Below are positions 44,744-56,100 of a DNA stretch of 64,000 nt, in pieces; position 1 is the first letter of the stretch, and each line of letters begins with the position of its first letter. Source of the stretch: Dama dama (Eukaryota; Chordata; Mammalia; Artiodactyla; Cervidae). A model generated the notes under the pieces. That model was not told the origin of the DNA and did not search any database. It saw nothing but the letters and a program-made list of their open reading frames with translations. The stretch is from assembly GCF_033118175.1 (NCBI RefSeq), contig NC_083696.1:34395001-34459000 (forward strand), in the 5' to 3' direction. A program made the position numbers and the translations under genes.

Positions 44744-45200
44744 GAAAAGGTTCAGAAGGACCTTGAGCTGTGTCTTCAAATGATGGAAGGGCTCTCCATG
44801 TGGGAGAAGCATTATATCATTCTGAAGCCTCAGGTCTTGGAACAAAGATGGCTGAAAGGATTGCCTACAGTCATGGAATTCAAAGATGGCCACCTCTGAG
44901 CCTCACTGTGTGGTCCCTTAGGAGGAATGCAAATCCCAGTTTGTATCCAATGAGCTCAGATACCTATTGAAGCAAGCCTAGGGCATGACAAGGAAATACA
45001 CTGACCAGGTAGAAGACAAAATGACAGCTCTCATTTGGGTCTACCTTCTGTGAGCCTCCTTTTCTCTATTTGCCTTCAGTCAGCTGATTTTATTCCCCCA
45101 AATTCAAATATTGGGAGTCTATATTAAAATATATATATTTAATAATATATGAAATAGTTAATGATATATGGAATAAAAACACTTGCATTTAATGATGATG
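44744..45200. other. No feature recognised
   Basis: Intron sequence, AT-rich at the end (45123-45180). Confidence 0.4.
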
Positions 45201-45410
45201 GTGGTGGTTTAGTTGCTAAGTCGTGTCCAATTCTTGTGATCCCATGGACTGTAGCCTATCAGGCTCCTCTGTCCATGGGATTCTCCAGGCAAGAATACTG
45301 GAGTGGGTTGCCATTTCCTTCTCCAGGGGATCTCCCCAACCCAGGAATCAAACCCAGGTCTCCTGCATTGCAGGCAGATGATTTACCAACTAAGCTATGA
45401 GGGAAGCCCC
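45201..45410 (-). mobile_element. Bov-tA SINE, antisense
   Basis: 'ggtggtttagttgctaagtcgtgtcc', 'ccaggcaagaatactggag', 'ggggatctccccaaccc' and 'ctaagctatgagggaagcccc'. Confidence 0.9.
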
Positions 45411-45439
45411 CAGTGATATACCTCATTATTGTGTATATC

Positions 45440-45840
45440 AATAATACATATGGTATATATTATAGAATGTGTGTATTGTAATGTTGGAACAACCTGAATA
45501 ATTAAAAAAGAATAGATGAGTAAATTCTAGTGTATCATATGAACTGTTATGCAATTGTTATAGACAGTGAGTTAGATCTGTACCTAATGTCCTAGATGGA
45601 TGGGCAAGATAGTTGAATGAGATAAGAGAAACATACATAGTATGATCTCATTTTGTGAGAATAAATTATATGAAAAAACTACTTATTGTGTCATCATGTG
45701 TGAGGATGGCAAAAGTGGAGAAGCCTAGAGATGAAGTGGTTGTTAACAGTGGTTGGAGAGTCTGGGGTGGGGTGGGGAGCTGGGGGACAGAAAGAGCAGG
45801 AATGGAGACAAAAGTGAAGGAATGTGAAAGGGGAAGGCTT
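45440..45840 (+). mobile_element. Old L1 3' end
   Basis: 'gaactgttatgcaattgttatag', 'gttagatctgtacctaatgtcc' and 'catagtatgatctcattttg' follow the 3' end of L1M/L1ME ORF2 and UTR. Confidence 0.65.
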
Positions 45841-45905
45841 ATCTGTCTGTCTGTCGGCATCCATCTATCTATCTCTTTCATCTCACTGTCATCTGTCTGT
45901 CTAGC
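45841..45905. repeat. Tetranucleotide repeat cluster
   Basis: Short runs of CTGT and CTAT units ('atctgtctgtctgtc', 'ccatctatctatctc', 'catctgtctgtctag') at the end of the L1 remnant. Confidence 0.85.
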
Positions 45906-47586
45906 TTCTTTGGTTGTACTTAAACATGTATTAATTTTGAGGACTTTAATAAAAGGAGGAAGAAAGAAAAGAGAAAAAGCCTTTCTTAAATGCTGTTTTC
46001 TTTTTTGCTCTGTTGCTTATATAACAACTGTCTCAGTCTTTCTATTAAGGACACATTTAATCATTAAAAACACTATTAGTTTTCATTCTTTAGAGATGAT
46101 GATTTAAACAAATTAAAAGAAATCTGGGGAATGTGTAAAGATAAAATATTTTTAATCAAAACTGAGTTTCTAGATATTGTGAAAGAATCCATTTGTGTTT
46201 TTCTTCATTCTTTGCTGTATAAGAGGTGTATATTTTCCCCTAGTGCTCCAGAAAAATGCTCCCTTTCTTAAATGTAGGGAACACATGGTCAGTTAAGAAA
46301 CAGTTAAGTCAAACAATTCAGTTAAGAAATTTGCTAGTTTCTGCTGGAGAAGTGGAGCATTTAGTAAAGGATTCTGACACCTGTGTGTGTGTGTGTGTGT
46401 GTATTTTTAATCAGTTTTTCTTTGCTGAGATATCCAGCAAGATGCGGCTATGTTTTCCTGGGATTTGGATGCTTTCTTTCAAACTGTTTTAAATAATTAT
46501 TTTCCAGATTAAATTATCCTCATTATACATTCATTTTTGATGCTGATAGTCCTTTCTACATAAAGAATTTGTCTACATACAGAATAGTCCCAGATGTTAT
46601 AGGACTGGTGATTTAACCCCTGCTTATTATGAAAGAGGATTTGAGACAGAAGAGAATGCTGTTTCATAGTCACATTTGGATGTAGACTCAGAGATGATCT
46701 CAAGCACTACAGTGATTCAGAGACAAATAATAATGTCAGGTCCATAGAAATAATAATACTAACCATCGTATTTCTTTGATTTTAAGATTCTAATTTTGTA
46801 TATTAACTGAAATCTAAATGTATCTTACTATACTTGTGTGCATTCATTAGGTTAACATTGCTGGTCAACAGTGGTCTTATAGTTAAAGGTATCAGAAATC
46901 CTATAGAATCCCCTTGGGAGCTTACTGAGTTCTGGATATTTTAATGGAAGTAGTGCATTCCAGAATCAACAAACCTCAACCAGAATTTCAGTCTACATAT
47001 AGCCATTTTGATTCAGACAAAGCTAGAAGTTATAAAAGTGTTTCTTTTCATGCAAGCGACTGCGTCATTGGTAGATAACACTAAAATAATAGTAAAATTA
47101 TACAGAGTAGAATCTGTGCATGGCAGACTGCATTTTAAGAATCTTGATTTTAGTTCAAAGGCACTGTCACTTTGGGAAAACTAGTCATGTGTGGTGACAT
47201 TTTTCCATCTCACAGGCTAAAAAAATATTTCACTAGGCCAAAGTCCTGAGTGGTCCTTATGAACAATATATCTGTCAGAATAGAGTGGAAAGAGTTGGAA
47301 GAGAAAATGTTCTTTGAAGCTGTGGCCTGGAGAGAAGGAAGGAGCCGTGACCTGGAAAGCTGTTCTGACTGACTAGGTTGCCTGTACCTGGTTTGCTTTA
47401 GGCGTCTTGTCAAGCATTTCCATTGAGTTTTGTGGTCGCTGTTGCTGTTTTTTGTTCTTTCAGAAAATCCTCCTCCTGCCCACCCCCCAGGCTAGAGTGG
47501 AAGGCTGCATGGCTGACTCGCCTGTGTGTGTTTGAGTTCATGGTCTTCTGCTGCTTTTCTCATGCTTTTTCTTTATGATGTTTCAG
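45906..47586. other. Intron upstream of FRMD3 exon; (TG)n tract
   Basis: A (TG)n of about ten units lies at 46382-46402. The rest is unassigned. It ends with a pyrimidine-rich acceptor, 'ctttttctttatgatgtttcag' type, at 47565-47586. Confidence 0.5.
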
Positions 47587-47665
47587 CTCATCCACCATAC
47601 ACCATGTGCTTTAGAGTGAAATTCTACCCACATGAACCCTTGAAGATTAAAGAAGAGCTCACCAG
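47587..47665 (+). CDS. FRMD3: FRMD3 internal exon (79 bp), start of FERM F2 lobe
   Basis: Encodes (S)HPPYTMCFRVKFYPHEPLKIKEELT(R): the strand leading into the FERM central (F2) lobe, with the 4.1-family signature FRVKFYP followed by a helix rich in K and E. Acceptor 'tttcag'; donor 'gtattt' (GT at 47666), a weaker donor than the others. Phase 1 in, phase 2 out; the split Arg codon is AG + G from 53307. The HEPLKIKEEL wording separates FRMD3 from the paralogue FRMD5, which as I recall reads differently here. Intron sizes are 21.9 kb before and 5.6 kb after. Confidence 0.93.
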
Positions 47666-48689
47666 GTATTTTGTTTGTTTGTTTGTATGTTTAACGCACC
47701 CCTTGAACCAAAGCCAGGGCCTCTGAGTCTTCCTCCTAGAGCTGAGCATCTCCACCAAGCAGGCGCCTCAGCTCAGTATTTGGCTTGGAATTGTTTCTCT
47801 TGCACTTAATTATCTTGGGAGTTTTCAAACCGTTGTCATTAGGAGTGTAATTAACTGTGCAAAAAAGCAGTGGGTATAAGGAGGAGCTGCTCCCTGAAAA
47901 CATCTGACAGTGGGTTGCTAAAAATAAACAGAAGATGACTGTCTTTAGGATATGGGCAAATTCATAGCCAGTGCAGCCCCTAGGACTTATCTTTGGGATC
48001 TAAGATTTTCTGGAAGGGAAAAGATCCCTTGACAGAATGGAATGTTTGTCATCCCACATTCCACTTGCTATACGACCAACGGTGGAGCCAGCTACCCTCT
48101 CTTTGTAGAGTGTCCTCAGCCCAGCTATTTGCATTTTCTAGTTCTTGGGCCTCCCCGCTTCCTGTCTCCTTCTGCTGCGGCCACGTGCAAATAGTCTACT
48201 TTCTGGAGGTTCCACAAGCGGCCTTGGCAGTGCCACTGAGCAGGGTCCCAGGAGGGCCAGCTCGGTGGATAAAGAAGAGCCCATGTTCTTAGTGCTTAGC
48301 TCTTAATGAAGCTTTGATATGATGCTTAGCTCTTAATGAGGCTTTGATTTGATGACCGCAAAAAGTCGTTGCATCTAGTCTTCTCTCAGAATAATCTGTG
48401 TGGGTCCAAGCGCAGAAGAGAAGCAAAGGCAGTTGGCCCTGATCATTGTGTGCAGACGCACGTGTAGGGTTCTTGGGGGTTGTGCTATCTTTATTATCCA
48501 TGAGGGGCCAGTCAGGCTCCACCATAGTGGCAAAGGGTGACAGTGGAAGGGAGCCTTTCTGTGTTAGTAATTTGTGCATAGCCATTGGTGGAGGTTTGTG
48601 CTTGGGGGTGGGGTAGGGTATGGCAGGGGAAAGGAGATGATGGACATTGTAAGTGGAGGTTGGCATTTTGCAAACTGGCCTGCCTTTTT
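47666..48689. other. FRMD3 intron
   Basis: A (GTTT)n run follows the donor (47670-47692). The remainder is single-copy-looking apart from the 30-bp tandem repeat at 48293. Confidence 0.5.
48293..48352 (+). repeat. 30-bp tandem duplication
   Basis: The unit beginning tgcttagctcttaatga at 48293-48322 is repeated at 48323-48352 with two mismatches. Confidence 0.9.
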
Positions 48690-48960
48690 TAAAAATTAAG
48701 ATAAAATTCACATAACAAATTATTTTTCATTGTTTCAAAGTGCAGAATTCAGTGCCATTAAGCACATTCACCATGTTGGGCAACCATCACCATTATCTAG
48801 TTCCAGAGTATGTCATCATCCCCCTGACCCCCAGAAAGCTTGTACCCATGAACAGTTATTACTCACTCTCTCATCCCCCTGGCCCTGGAAACCACTCATC
48901 TGCTTTCTGTCTCTATGGATTTGCCTGTTTTGGACATTTCATGCAAATAGATTCAAATGG
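48690..48960 (-). mobile_element. L1M 3' UTR, antisense
   Basis: 'ttaagataaaattcacataac', 'gtgcagaattcagtgccatt', 'caaccatcaccattatctag' and 'ttgcctgttttggacatttc' match the reversed 3' UTR of old L1M elements. The ORFs here are its antisense. Confidence 0.8.
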
Positions 48961-50454
48961 TACATGGCTTCAGCCTGCTTTTGGCTTGAAAAATTAAATA
49001 ATTTATTTGTTAAGTTCTTCCTCAGTTCTGCTCTCTGAAAGGGTTGTATGAGCTACTTAAATAAATAAACAGAGAGAGAGAGACATATTTGGAGATATTT
49101 GTCCTGCCCTCTGGGTGCTAACAGTGTAATTAGGAAGATCAAATCAAATACTCATGCCAGGCATTATTTCATCAGGGGCCAAAATGGCTCATTTTTGTCA
49201 CTTGTTTTCTTTAAAATCTTTTCTGGAGGATGAACATTGAATATGTATCACAATATAAATTAAGGATGTATTTTTTGTTGTCGATGTTGAGAAAAGCCCG
49301 TTTTGAAAGTAAAAGGGTACAAAGTTTTAGTTACTAACTCCAGTTAAATCCCACTCAGTTAAATTTGCTAGCATTTTCCTACTTTTGTCTGAATAGCTAA
49401 GGTATTAATAGTGGAACATTTTTATGTCTCTGATGGAAATTCAGATAATAGTGTGTCCTTGCACAGGTAGAAATGGACTTTTCCGAGTTAACACTGTACT
49501 TAGAATTTGAAGGGAATCTGCAAACTGTGGAATGACTCAGATACTTATGTTTAAACCCTATTTTGAAAGAGTTTAGTTTTTCTTGTTTGATATGTTATTT
49601 TATCGTTAAGTTAATCTAAAATTTAAGAAGAATTTAATAAATGAGAAGCTAAGATCACATTTATGACCAGGCTTAGGTGTAAATAAACACTGAGAAAGAA
49701 AAGCAGTTTTAAAAGAGCAAAGCAACAAGAATAGTCACCAAGAAGGACATTTGAAATCATTTTTTAACCTTTTTATCTCTCCATTTACACAGTCACCTTA
49801 CAATCTTTTAGATTTCTAGGGCTTCGGTAAATGCTATATACAATTGAATGTAATCAAAGCATATTGCTTTAAAATTTTTTGGTAAAAACCATCTTTAAAT
49901 TCATGTTAGATGGAGAAGTGTATCATTAATGGTGACATAATAATGTGTGACCCCAATCCTCTTGCATTTTCATTGCTTAATTCTTTCATGCAGGGAGTGA
50001 TGACATGTAAATGCATTATTATTGTTGTTTTTTGGTGACTGTTACATTAAAAAATGAGTATCTGAACCTGAAGCTATTTGCAAGGCTCAGTGGATTATGT
50101 GGAACCCATAATAATCCATGATTATCTCTAGAGTTTGCTAATTTGAGCAAGGACCCAATCTCAGCTGTTGTGAAAGCTGATTTTCTTTCTCAGGAAGCTT
50201 TCATCAGACTCAATATCTGAGTTATGGGATCAGAACCCAAACCTCTCATTTATGAGTGAATATTTATTTGAAACTGTTTTTCACTGCTAAACTCACCAAA
50301 ACGTAGAAAGGAATGCTTTTTGTTTAATGTATACATTCAGCATGTAGCAAAGAAACTTGATGGCATTCAGCCTGGTAGTTTAAAATCTTTAAGAAAGATT
50401 TCATCATCTCAAGTATTTGTATGACCCTGGTATTCTGAATAGTCAAGGGCCTTG
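48961..50454. other. FRMD3 intron, no feature
   Basis: AT-rich, with a short (GA)n at 49070-49082. No repeat family or exon recognised over 1.5 kb. Confidence 0.45.
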
Positions 50455-50747
50455 GTCCTCAAAGTCAGGTCACTGGATTAACAGCAACAGTGTCACCTGG
50501 GAACTTGGTCTCTGCACCAGGCCTGGGATAGGGTCCTGCAATCTGTATTTTCATAAGTGCTCCATGTAATTGTTGGAGAAGGAAATGGAAACCATTTGTT
50601 TCTTGCATGGAGTCCAGTGTTCTTGCATGGAGAATCCCATGGACAGAGGAGCTTGGCAAGCTATGGTCCACAGGGTCGCAAAGAGTCAGACACAACTGAA
50701 GTGACTTTGCAGGTAATTGGAAAGCATGTTAAAATTTAAGAACCACT
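50455..50747. mobile_element. MER5A-like DNA transposon, interrupted
   Basis: 'ggattaacagcaacagtgtcacctggg', 'gcaccaggcctggg' and 'gcaatctgtattttcataag' continue after the inserted SINE as 'gcatgttaaaatttaagaaccactg', the terminal inverted repeat. This is a non-autonomous hAT element that was used twice as a landing site for SINEs. Confidence 0.75.
50573..50712 (+). mobile_element. Truncated Bov-tA SINE inside MER5A-like element
   Basis: BovB-derived body ('ggagaaggaaatgg', 'gttcttgcatggagaatcccatgg', 'gagtcagacacaactgaag'). The 7-bp repeat gtaattg is at 50566-50572 and 50713-50719. Confidence 0.88.
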
Positions 50748-50869
50748 GCGCTTAGTGACTCAGTCATATCCAACTCTTTGCAACCCCATGGACTACAGCC
50801 CACCAGGCTCCTCTGTCCACCAGGATTTTCTAGGCAAGAATACTGGGGTGGGTTGCTATGCCCTCCTCC
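50748..50869 (-). mobile_element. Truncated Bov-tA SINE, antisense, at MER5A end
   Basis: Reversed body only ('cttagtgactcagtcatatcc' to 'gggttgctatgccctcctcc'). The perfect 10-bp repeat aagaaccact is at 50738-50747 and 50870-50879; it copies the MER5A terminus. With the sense SINE 36 bp upstream it forms an inverted pair. Confidence 0.9.
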
Positions 50870-50929
50870 AAGAACCACTACTCCAAGGCAATTGGGATTT
50901 TCAAAAGTATTAGTTCCCTTAGGTAGACA

Positions 50930-51370
50930 TTAGAGCCTACAGTTCAGTGGGCTTGGTATGTTCCCAGAGTTGTGTCACCATCACTGTGATCCCTTTCCAG
51001 AACATTTTTATCACCCCATCAGGAAACCGAGTACTCAAGCGGTCCTTCCCATTCTCCCCTCCCTTCAGCCCCTGGCAGTTATGAAGCTATATTTCTGTCT
51101 TTGTAGATTGGTCTATTGTGAAAATTTTATGCAAATGGAATCATACAATACGTGGTCCATACACCTTTTATGTCTGACTTTTCACTTAGCTTAATGTTTT
51201 CAAGTTTCACCCCTGTTGTAGCAGGAATCAGTAGGTACTTCCTTCCTTTTATGGCTCAATAATATTCCATTGTATGGATATACAACTTTTCTTTATCCTT
51301 TCATCAGTTGATGGGCATTCGGCTTCGCTGTGATGAAGAATGCGGCTATGAAAACTCATGTACACATTTT
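50930..51370 (-). mobile_element. L1M 3' UTR, antisense
   Basis: 'gtgtcaccatcactgtgatcc', 'tttttatcaccccatcagg', 'aatattccattgtatggata' and 'cagttgatgggcattcgg' are the reversed L1M 3' end. Confidence 0.8.
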
Positions 51371-51389
51371 GGTGAGAAACAAGATTCTG

Positions 51390-51640
51390 ATTTAATTAGG
51401 TCTGGGTAGGATCCATGTTGGTATTGTCTAAAAGCTCCCCCGTGTAGTTCTGATGCACAGTCAGGCTGAGAACCTCTGGTTTAGAACCTTTTTACTCAAG
51501 TGTGGTCCATACGCCTGCAGCTCAGCATCACTGGGGAGCTTATTAGAAATCTGGACACTTGGGCCTCACCCAGACCTACTGAACCAGAATCCACATTCTA
51601 ACAGGATCTCTGGGTAATTCACAAGCTCACTAAAGTGTGA
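51390..51640. mobile_element. Two MER5-like fragments
   Basis: 'gttctgatgcacagtcaggctgagaacc' (to 51480) and 'actcaagtgtggtccatacg...cagcatcactggggagcttattagaaatc' are two adjacent MER5-type pieces, the second more complete. Confidence 0.65.
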
Positions 51641-52020
51641 AAGGTGTCAGTTTAGGGATATACTCTGGGTCCTTGACAAAATGGGTCCTTTGACAAAATT
51701 CACACTAACCCAGACAGGAAATTTATTAGGGACTACCTTTATGTTCTGCACACAATTCCATACACATGTGGGGACAGACAGTGTCATTTGAGCCTCCACT
51801 GTGTCCCCAGTGCCCAGCACTGTCATGGCCTAAAGCAAGTGTGAGATAAAGATTCTTCCGATGGAACAACCAGGGAGCCACTGAACCCCTCAGTGCAGCC
51901 CTGTGTCAGGAGATGGTGAGCTCCAGTGCTCTGGGATGGGACTGGGGTGGGCTGGCAGCACCTGAATGATCTGAGCACTTCAGTCAGACCCTCTAAGTGG
52001 GGTTGTGCATGAAGCTTCTT
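51641..52020. other. No gene; possible L2 trace
   Basis: 'tgtccccagtgcccagcactg' at about 51800 resembles an L2 3' end. The remainder is unassigned. Confidence 0.35.
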
Positions 52021-52275
52021 TGCTGTTGTTTAGTTGCCCAGTCATGTCTGACCCTTTGTGACCCTATGGACTGCAGCACACCAAACCTCCCTGTCCCTCA
52101 CCATCTCCTGGAGTTTGCCCAAGTTCGTGCCCGTTGTATCAGTGATGCCATCCAGCCATCTCATCCTCTGATGCCCTCCTCTCCTTCGGCCCTCAATCTT
52201 TCCTAGCATCAGGGACTTTTCCAGTGAGTTGGCTGTTCGCATCAGGTGGCCAAAATACTGGAGCTTCAGTTTCAG
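52021..52275 (-). mobile_element. BovB LINE 3' fragment, antisense
   Basis: 'tagttgcccagtcatgtctgac', 'cagtgatgccatccagcc' and 'ggccaaaatactggagcttc': about 255 bp of the BovB 3' end, CpG-decayed. Confidence 0.88.
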
Positions 52276-53306
52276 GCTGAGTAAAAGATGAGATTATTTG
52301 AGTTCTGGAGGTAGTGACTGGGACCGATGGGGTGTTGCCTCCACCTGGCCTCAGGAACCTGGAAAGAAAAAAAGAAAAAGATCGGTCTCTGCGACTTAAA
52401 CTGTAAAATAAGCAGAAAGAATCTGCACACGTCTATAAAGTTACTTCAGTCAGAGACAAGGACCCTCGGCCTGACCCTTCAATGAAAGAATCAATCCAGC
52501 TAAGAAATAGGAGGAGATCTGAAGAGGGCATGATTGGCGTGGAGGAACAGAGGGGACAGTGGTGAGATGCCCTGAGCTAGGAGTGGCAAGCTGACACCCC
52601 ACCCCCACCTATCCCCAGCTGAATCAGGCCAGGCATATTTTTTTGTTTGGTGCTACAGTGTTTTCAAAAATAGAGTTTGCTGCAACATTAAAATTCAAAG
52701 GATTTTACCTCTCAATGAGTCTCTGCGATGCTGGAGCTGCACGGTGCTGACCCTTCCACCGGAGCCAGCACCCTCTGTCCTGCTCCTCGACCCCTGACCC
52801 CAGCCCCTGTCACTCAGAATCAGGTTGGTCTGAGCTGGAGAAGATGGCAGGAGAGGATACTGAACAGGTGACAGCTCTCACTGACAATGAGCTGGCTTTC
52901 TGGCCTTGTAACCAAGTCTTTTTGAGGTTGATTGACTGGGACTAGTCTCCGTAAGACTGAGTGTGTTTCCGGACTCCTCATTCTACCGAGAGCGCGGGCA
53001 GCCTGTCCCTGAGGTGCTGGCGGGGGTGAGGGCGGCTGTGGTTGTCACAGTGTGGGACTTTTCCCCCAGGGACGGTGGCTGCTAGGCCCCGTGGCTCTCC
53101 TCTATCCTCCCCGTCTCTCTTGGAAGTGGCTGCAGACACTTCAAGTTTTCTGAACCCTGGGGCCCCTCCCAGTTTTCCTCTGCTTGCCCTCCAAGCAGCG
53201 CAGGTAGGGTTCTGGTGACCCAGGTGGATGAAACGTAAACAATCCTTCTGCTTCTTCCAGGCCTCAGTCAAAACTTAGGGCGACTCTTTCTCCTTTTGCA
53301 TTGCAG
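52276..53306. other. FRMD3 intron, GC-rich before the exon
   Basis: 52520-53300 is GC-rich, with CpGs concentrated at about 52987-53120 ('gagagcgcgggcagcc', 'ctggcgggggtgagggcggc'). No exon is supported here; the minus-strand 97-codon ORF (52978-53271) is most likely chance. The acceptor at 53307 has a pyrimidine tract, 'ctctttctccttttgcattgcag' type. Confidence 0.5.
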
Positions 53307-53404
53307 GTACCTTTTGTACCTGCAAATTAAAAGAGATATTTTCCATGGTCGACTGCTCTGCTCCTTTTCGGATGCTGCCTACCTGGGTGCCTGTATCGTT
53401 CAAG
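53307..53404 (+). CDS. FRMD3: FRMD3 internal exon (98 bp), FERM F2 lobe
   Basis: Encodes (R)YLLYLQIKRDIFHGRLLCSF and SDAAYLGACIVQ(A): the first helices of the four-helix F2 lobe, with the 4.1-family LQIKRD..GRL.C pattern and the hydrophobic AAYLGACIVQ helix. Acceptor 'ttgcag' at 53306; donor 'gtaagt' at 53405, a consensus site. Phase 2 in, phase 1 out; the Ala codon is completed as G + CT at 59306. No stops and no indel relative to the family; the intron after it is 5.9 kb. Confidence 0.94.
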
Positions 53405-55769
53405 GTAAGTGTGGGCCCAGCTGCCCATCCCCACTGTTGTACGGGACAGCAGAGCTTCGGCTGTTCAGAGCCTCTCTCCTCCCAGCCTGTGCTCATCCTG
53501 TCTGTGTTAGGGTAGGAGGCCTGTCAGGGCTGGGTGATCAGCAGTGGAGCCCCCCTCCTTCCCTCCCAAGCCCCTGAGGTCCTGCTAGAAGATGGGCTAT
53601 TGTGGTCCCAGGGGCCTCTGCATGAACAGTGTCCTCAAGGCCCCGAGGGAGAGCTCAGAGTCTCTGTTTCGAAGGGGATGGAATGCATGACTTTATAAGA
53701 AGCTCTGAAGGATTATGGGATCTTCAATGCCCTGAGCTCCAAATACCAAGTGTGGGGCGTGCTGGGTATATTGAGCAGGGGGTCTGTGTCCAGGAAGGCA
53801 GGTGTCAAACAGGTGTCATTTCAAACCTTTGATGAACGCCTTGATGAAATGTCAAAGGATTTATACAGGTATATCAACATGTGTAGTATGTGTATATATA
53901 TGTGTACCATATCTAATTCTTCACCTTTACAACAGTCACACAGCATGGTGAGAAACCCAGGCTCACAATCTCTCATTTCTCAGTTTGACCCTGAATTCCC
54001 ATTTCCTGGTTATTTCACCACAGACAAGTGATTTAAACTCTTTAAGCTTCAGTGTCTTCATATATTGAAAGAGGTGGTCATACCTCCTTCACTGCTGCAT
54101 GATGATTTCATGAGACTTAGTCTCAGGGTTGAACAGGCACCCGTGGGAAGTGGTGGACACTTAAGACCCAGGGTTGGTTTTCATATGTTTCTACCTGTAA
54201 GAAAAAGTTGTTTGAGGGAAGGCAGTCTCCAGGACCAGAGGCAATGCATTGCCATGGGGAAGGGCTCAGGACACAAGTGGAGAATGACTCAGATGTTCTG
54301 TTTCTCTGGGCCTGCCAGGAGGCAGCTGGGCCTGTTTGGAGGGACTCAGGTGTTCCAGCCATTTGTAGCTTGGATGTTGATGACATGTTTATAAGAGAAG
54401 AGGAGGGTGGGGAAGGGAACTAGGAGAAGAGAGGAGGGATGGAGAGAGAGGGAGAGAGAGAGAGAGGAGGGGAGGGTACGGGGTGAGAGAGAGATTACCA
54501 AGTGAGCTTGTCACTCTTATAAAGGATCTGAAATATCGAAGGAGCTTATGATGGGGTCATAAGTGGTTGATGACAGTCACCTGTCTGGTCACAGTTCCAG
54601 ACTTCATTCACAGCTTAAGAGAAACCCCTGTCATTCTGGGGTTTCACTGTCACTCACCACTGTCCCCAGGAGATGCTCTGTGCTGTGAAATGGTTCCTAG
54701 GACCCTGTTTCTGGGTATGTGCACTCTTTGAGAAATCTGAAGTCTATCTGTGTTGCTTTTCCCCTTCCTCTGGGAGCAACCTAGTACTGCTTAGCAGGTT
54801 TTGGCAGAGCTGTTAAAACCCTTGGAGATATTAAAGTTTAAAATCAGGGTGACGGTGATACCCTGATGAGATTTAATCCTTCCATCTACTCCAAGGTGGA
54901 GTATGTGCTTCTGAAAGCTGCCTCTCTTACACAGAGCTAAAGAATGTTCAAACCTTTCCTGTGAAGACTGCAAGTTCCTGGTTAGGGTGCACAGTCTTCC
55001 ATAAAGGAAAAGCAATTCAATACTAATCCGAGCAGCAGACTAGCCTATGAGCGTTTCAGGACGCATTTAGGCATTAGTGAATCATGATCAATTCTCCAAG
55101 GGCAAGCTCAATATGGATCTGTAATGGGAAACTCTCCATCCTGTTTTATGTTTGAGATAAAGCCACAAAGCCCCCAGCCAGATGATCAGGGCCCGTCTCA
55201 TCCCTTGTTGCTATTATCACTGGCCACACTCACAGATGCTCTCGGGAGAGTAGAGTTGGAAATGGACTGACAGACCTCAAAGAAGCCTTTTAGCTCTAAA
55301 ACGCAGTGGTGTCCACGGGCCATTTGTAGCAAATCCAGTAAAAGCTGGATTCATAAAACTCTCTGTGGCTGGGGGAGTTATTATAGCAGCCTTGGAGATC
55401 GTTACAAATGCAGATAAAGATCTGCTTTGTCAGAACTGCTTATGCTTTCAGAGTGATAGGAAATGTGGAGTAAAGGATTAGAAAGCGGAGGACATGTGAC
55501 TTTTTATTGGCCTCTTGTTTGCTAACATTCTTTGAAGGAGGATGTTTTAAGCTTTCAGAATGTTCTGAGTATATAATACAGGCAGCCATCCAGAGTTTTG
55601 CTACCTGTATACACTAAATATGAGTATTTTCAATGCATGCTTTGCATTGTCTTTCATAATGAAAATTGCAAAACAAACACACAAAGCCCTGGGGATCTAT
55701 TTTTGGCCTTTCTTGGTACACATATTTTCCTGTTCCTTCAGCAAAACAGCAACATGTCAGGATTACTGA
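53405..55769. other. FRMD3 intron; purine tract
   Basis: A purine-rich (GA)n/(GGA)n stretch at 54400-54494. A MIR-like trace at 54025-54125 ('aaactctttaagcttcagtgtcttcat'). Otherwise single-copy-looking. The overlapping ORFs on both strands at 54065-54423 are not supported as genes. Confidence 0.45.
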
Positions 55770-56100
55770 TCTTATCTCCTACTCCTGGTATGTCCAGTCC
55801 CTGTGGGTCTGTGGCACCTTCCAGCTATTCAGAACTCTGTTCAGATGTTGCTTCCTCTGAGAAGTCTTCCTGGACTATTAAAGGAGCCTCTCTCTGCACA
55901 TTATTCTTTCTAGTGTCTCTGTTTTGTTGTCTTTTAATAAGCACTTATATCCGAAATTATCTTGTTAAGTTGGTTGGGGTCTTATTATGCATTGCCTCTT
56001 ATGTAGAATCTAAATTTCATGGAAGTGGGACTCTGGGAGTCGTTTTTTACTGCAGTCCCCCTCTGTCTGGCACACTCAATTCTGCACTATGTTAAGTGAA
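55770..56100 (+). mobile_element. L2 LINE 3' fragment
   Basis: 'ccttccagctattcagaactctg', 'gaagtcttcctggactatta', 'cattgcctcttatgtagaatc' and 'ctctgtctggcacactc' follow the 3' half of L2. The 165-codon ORF (55598-56095) lies over it and is not a gene. Confidence 0.7.

Noticed and set aside
45655..46107. 150-codon ORF as a gene
   Set aside because: It runs over an L1 3' end and tetranucleotide repeats with no plausible start context or splice structure.
52978..53271. Minus-strand 97-codon ORF before the FRMD3 exon
   Set aside because: Open because of GC richness; no domain and no homology recognised.
55598..56095. 165-codon ORF as a gene or exon
   Set aside because: It overlaps an L2 3' fragment. 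It has a hydrophobic stretch but no domain and no link in phase to the FRMD3 exons.
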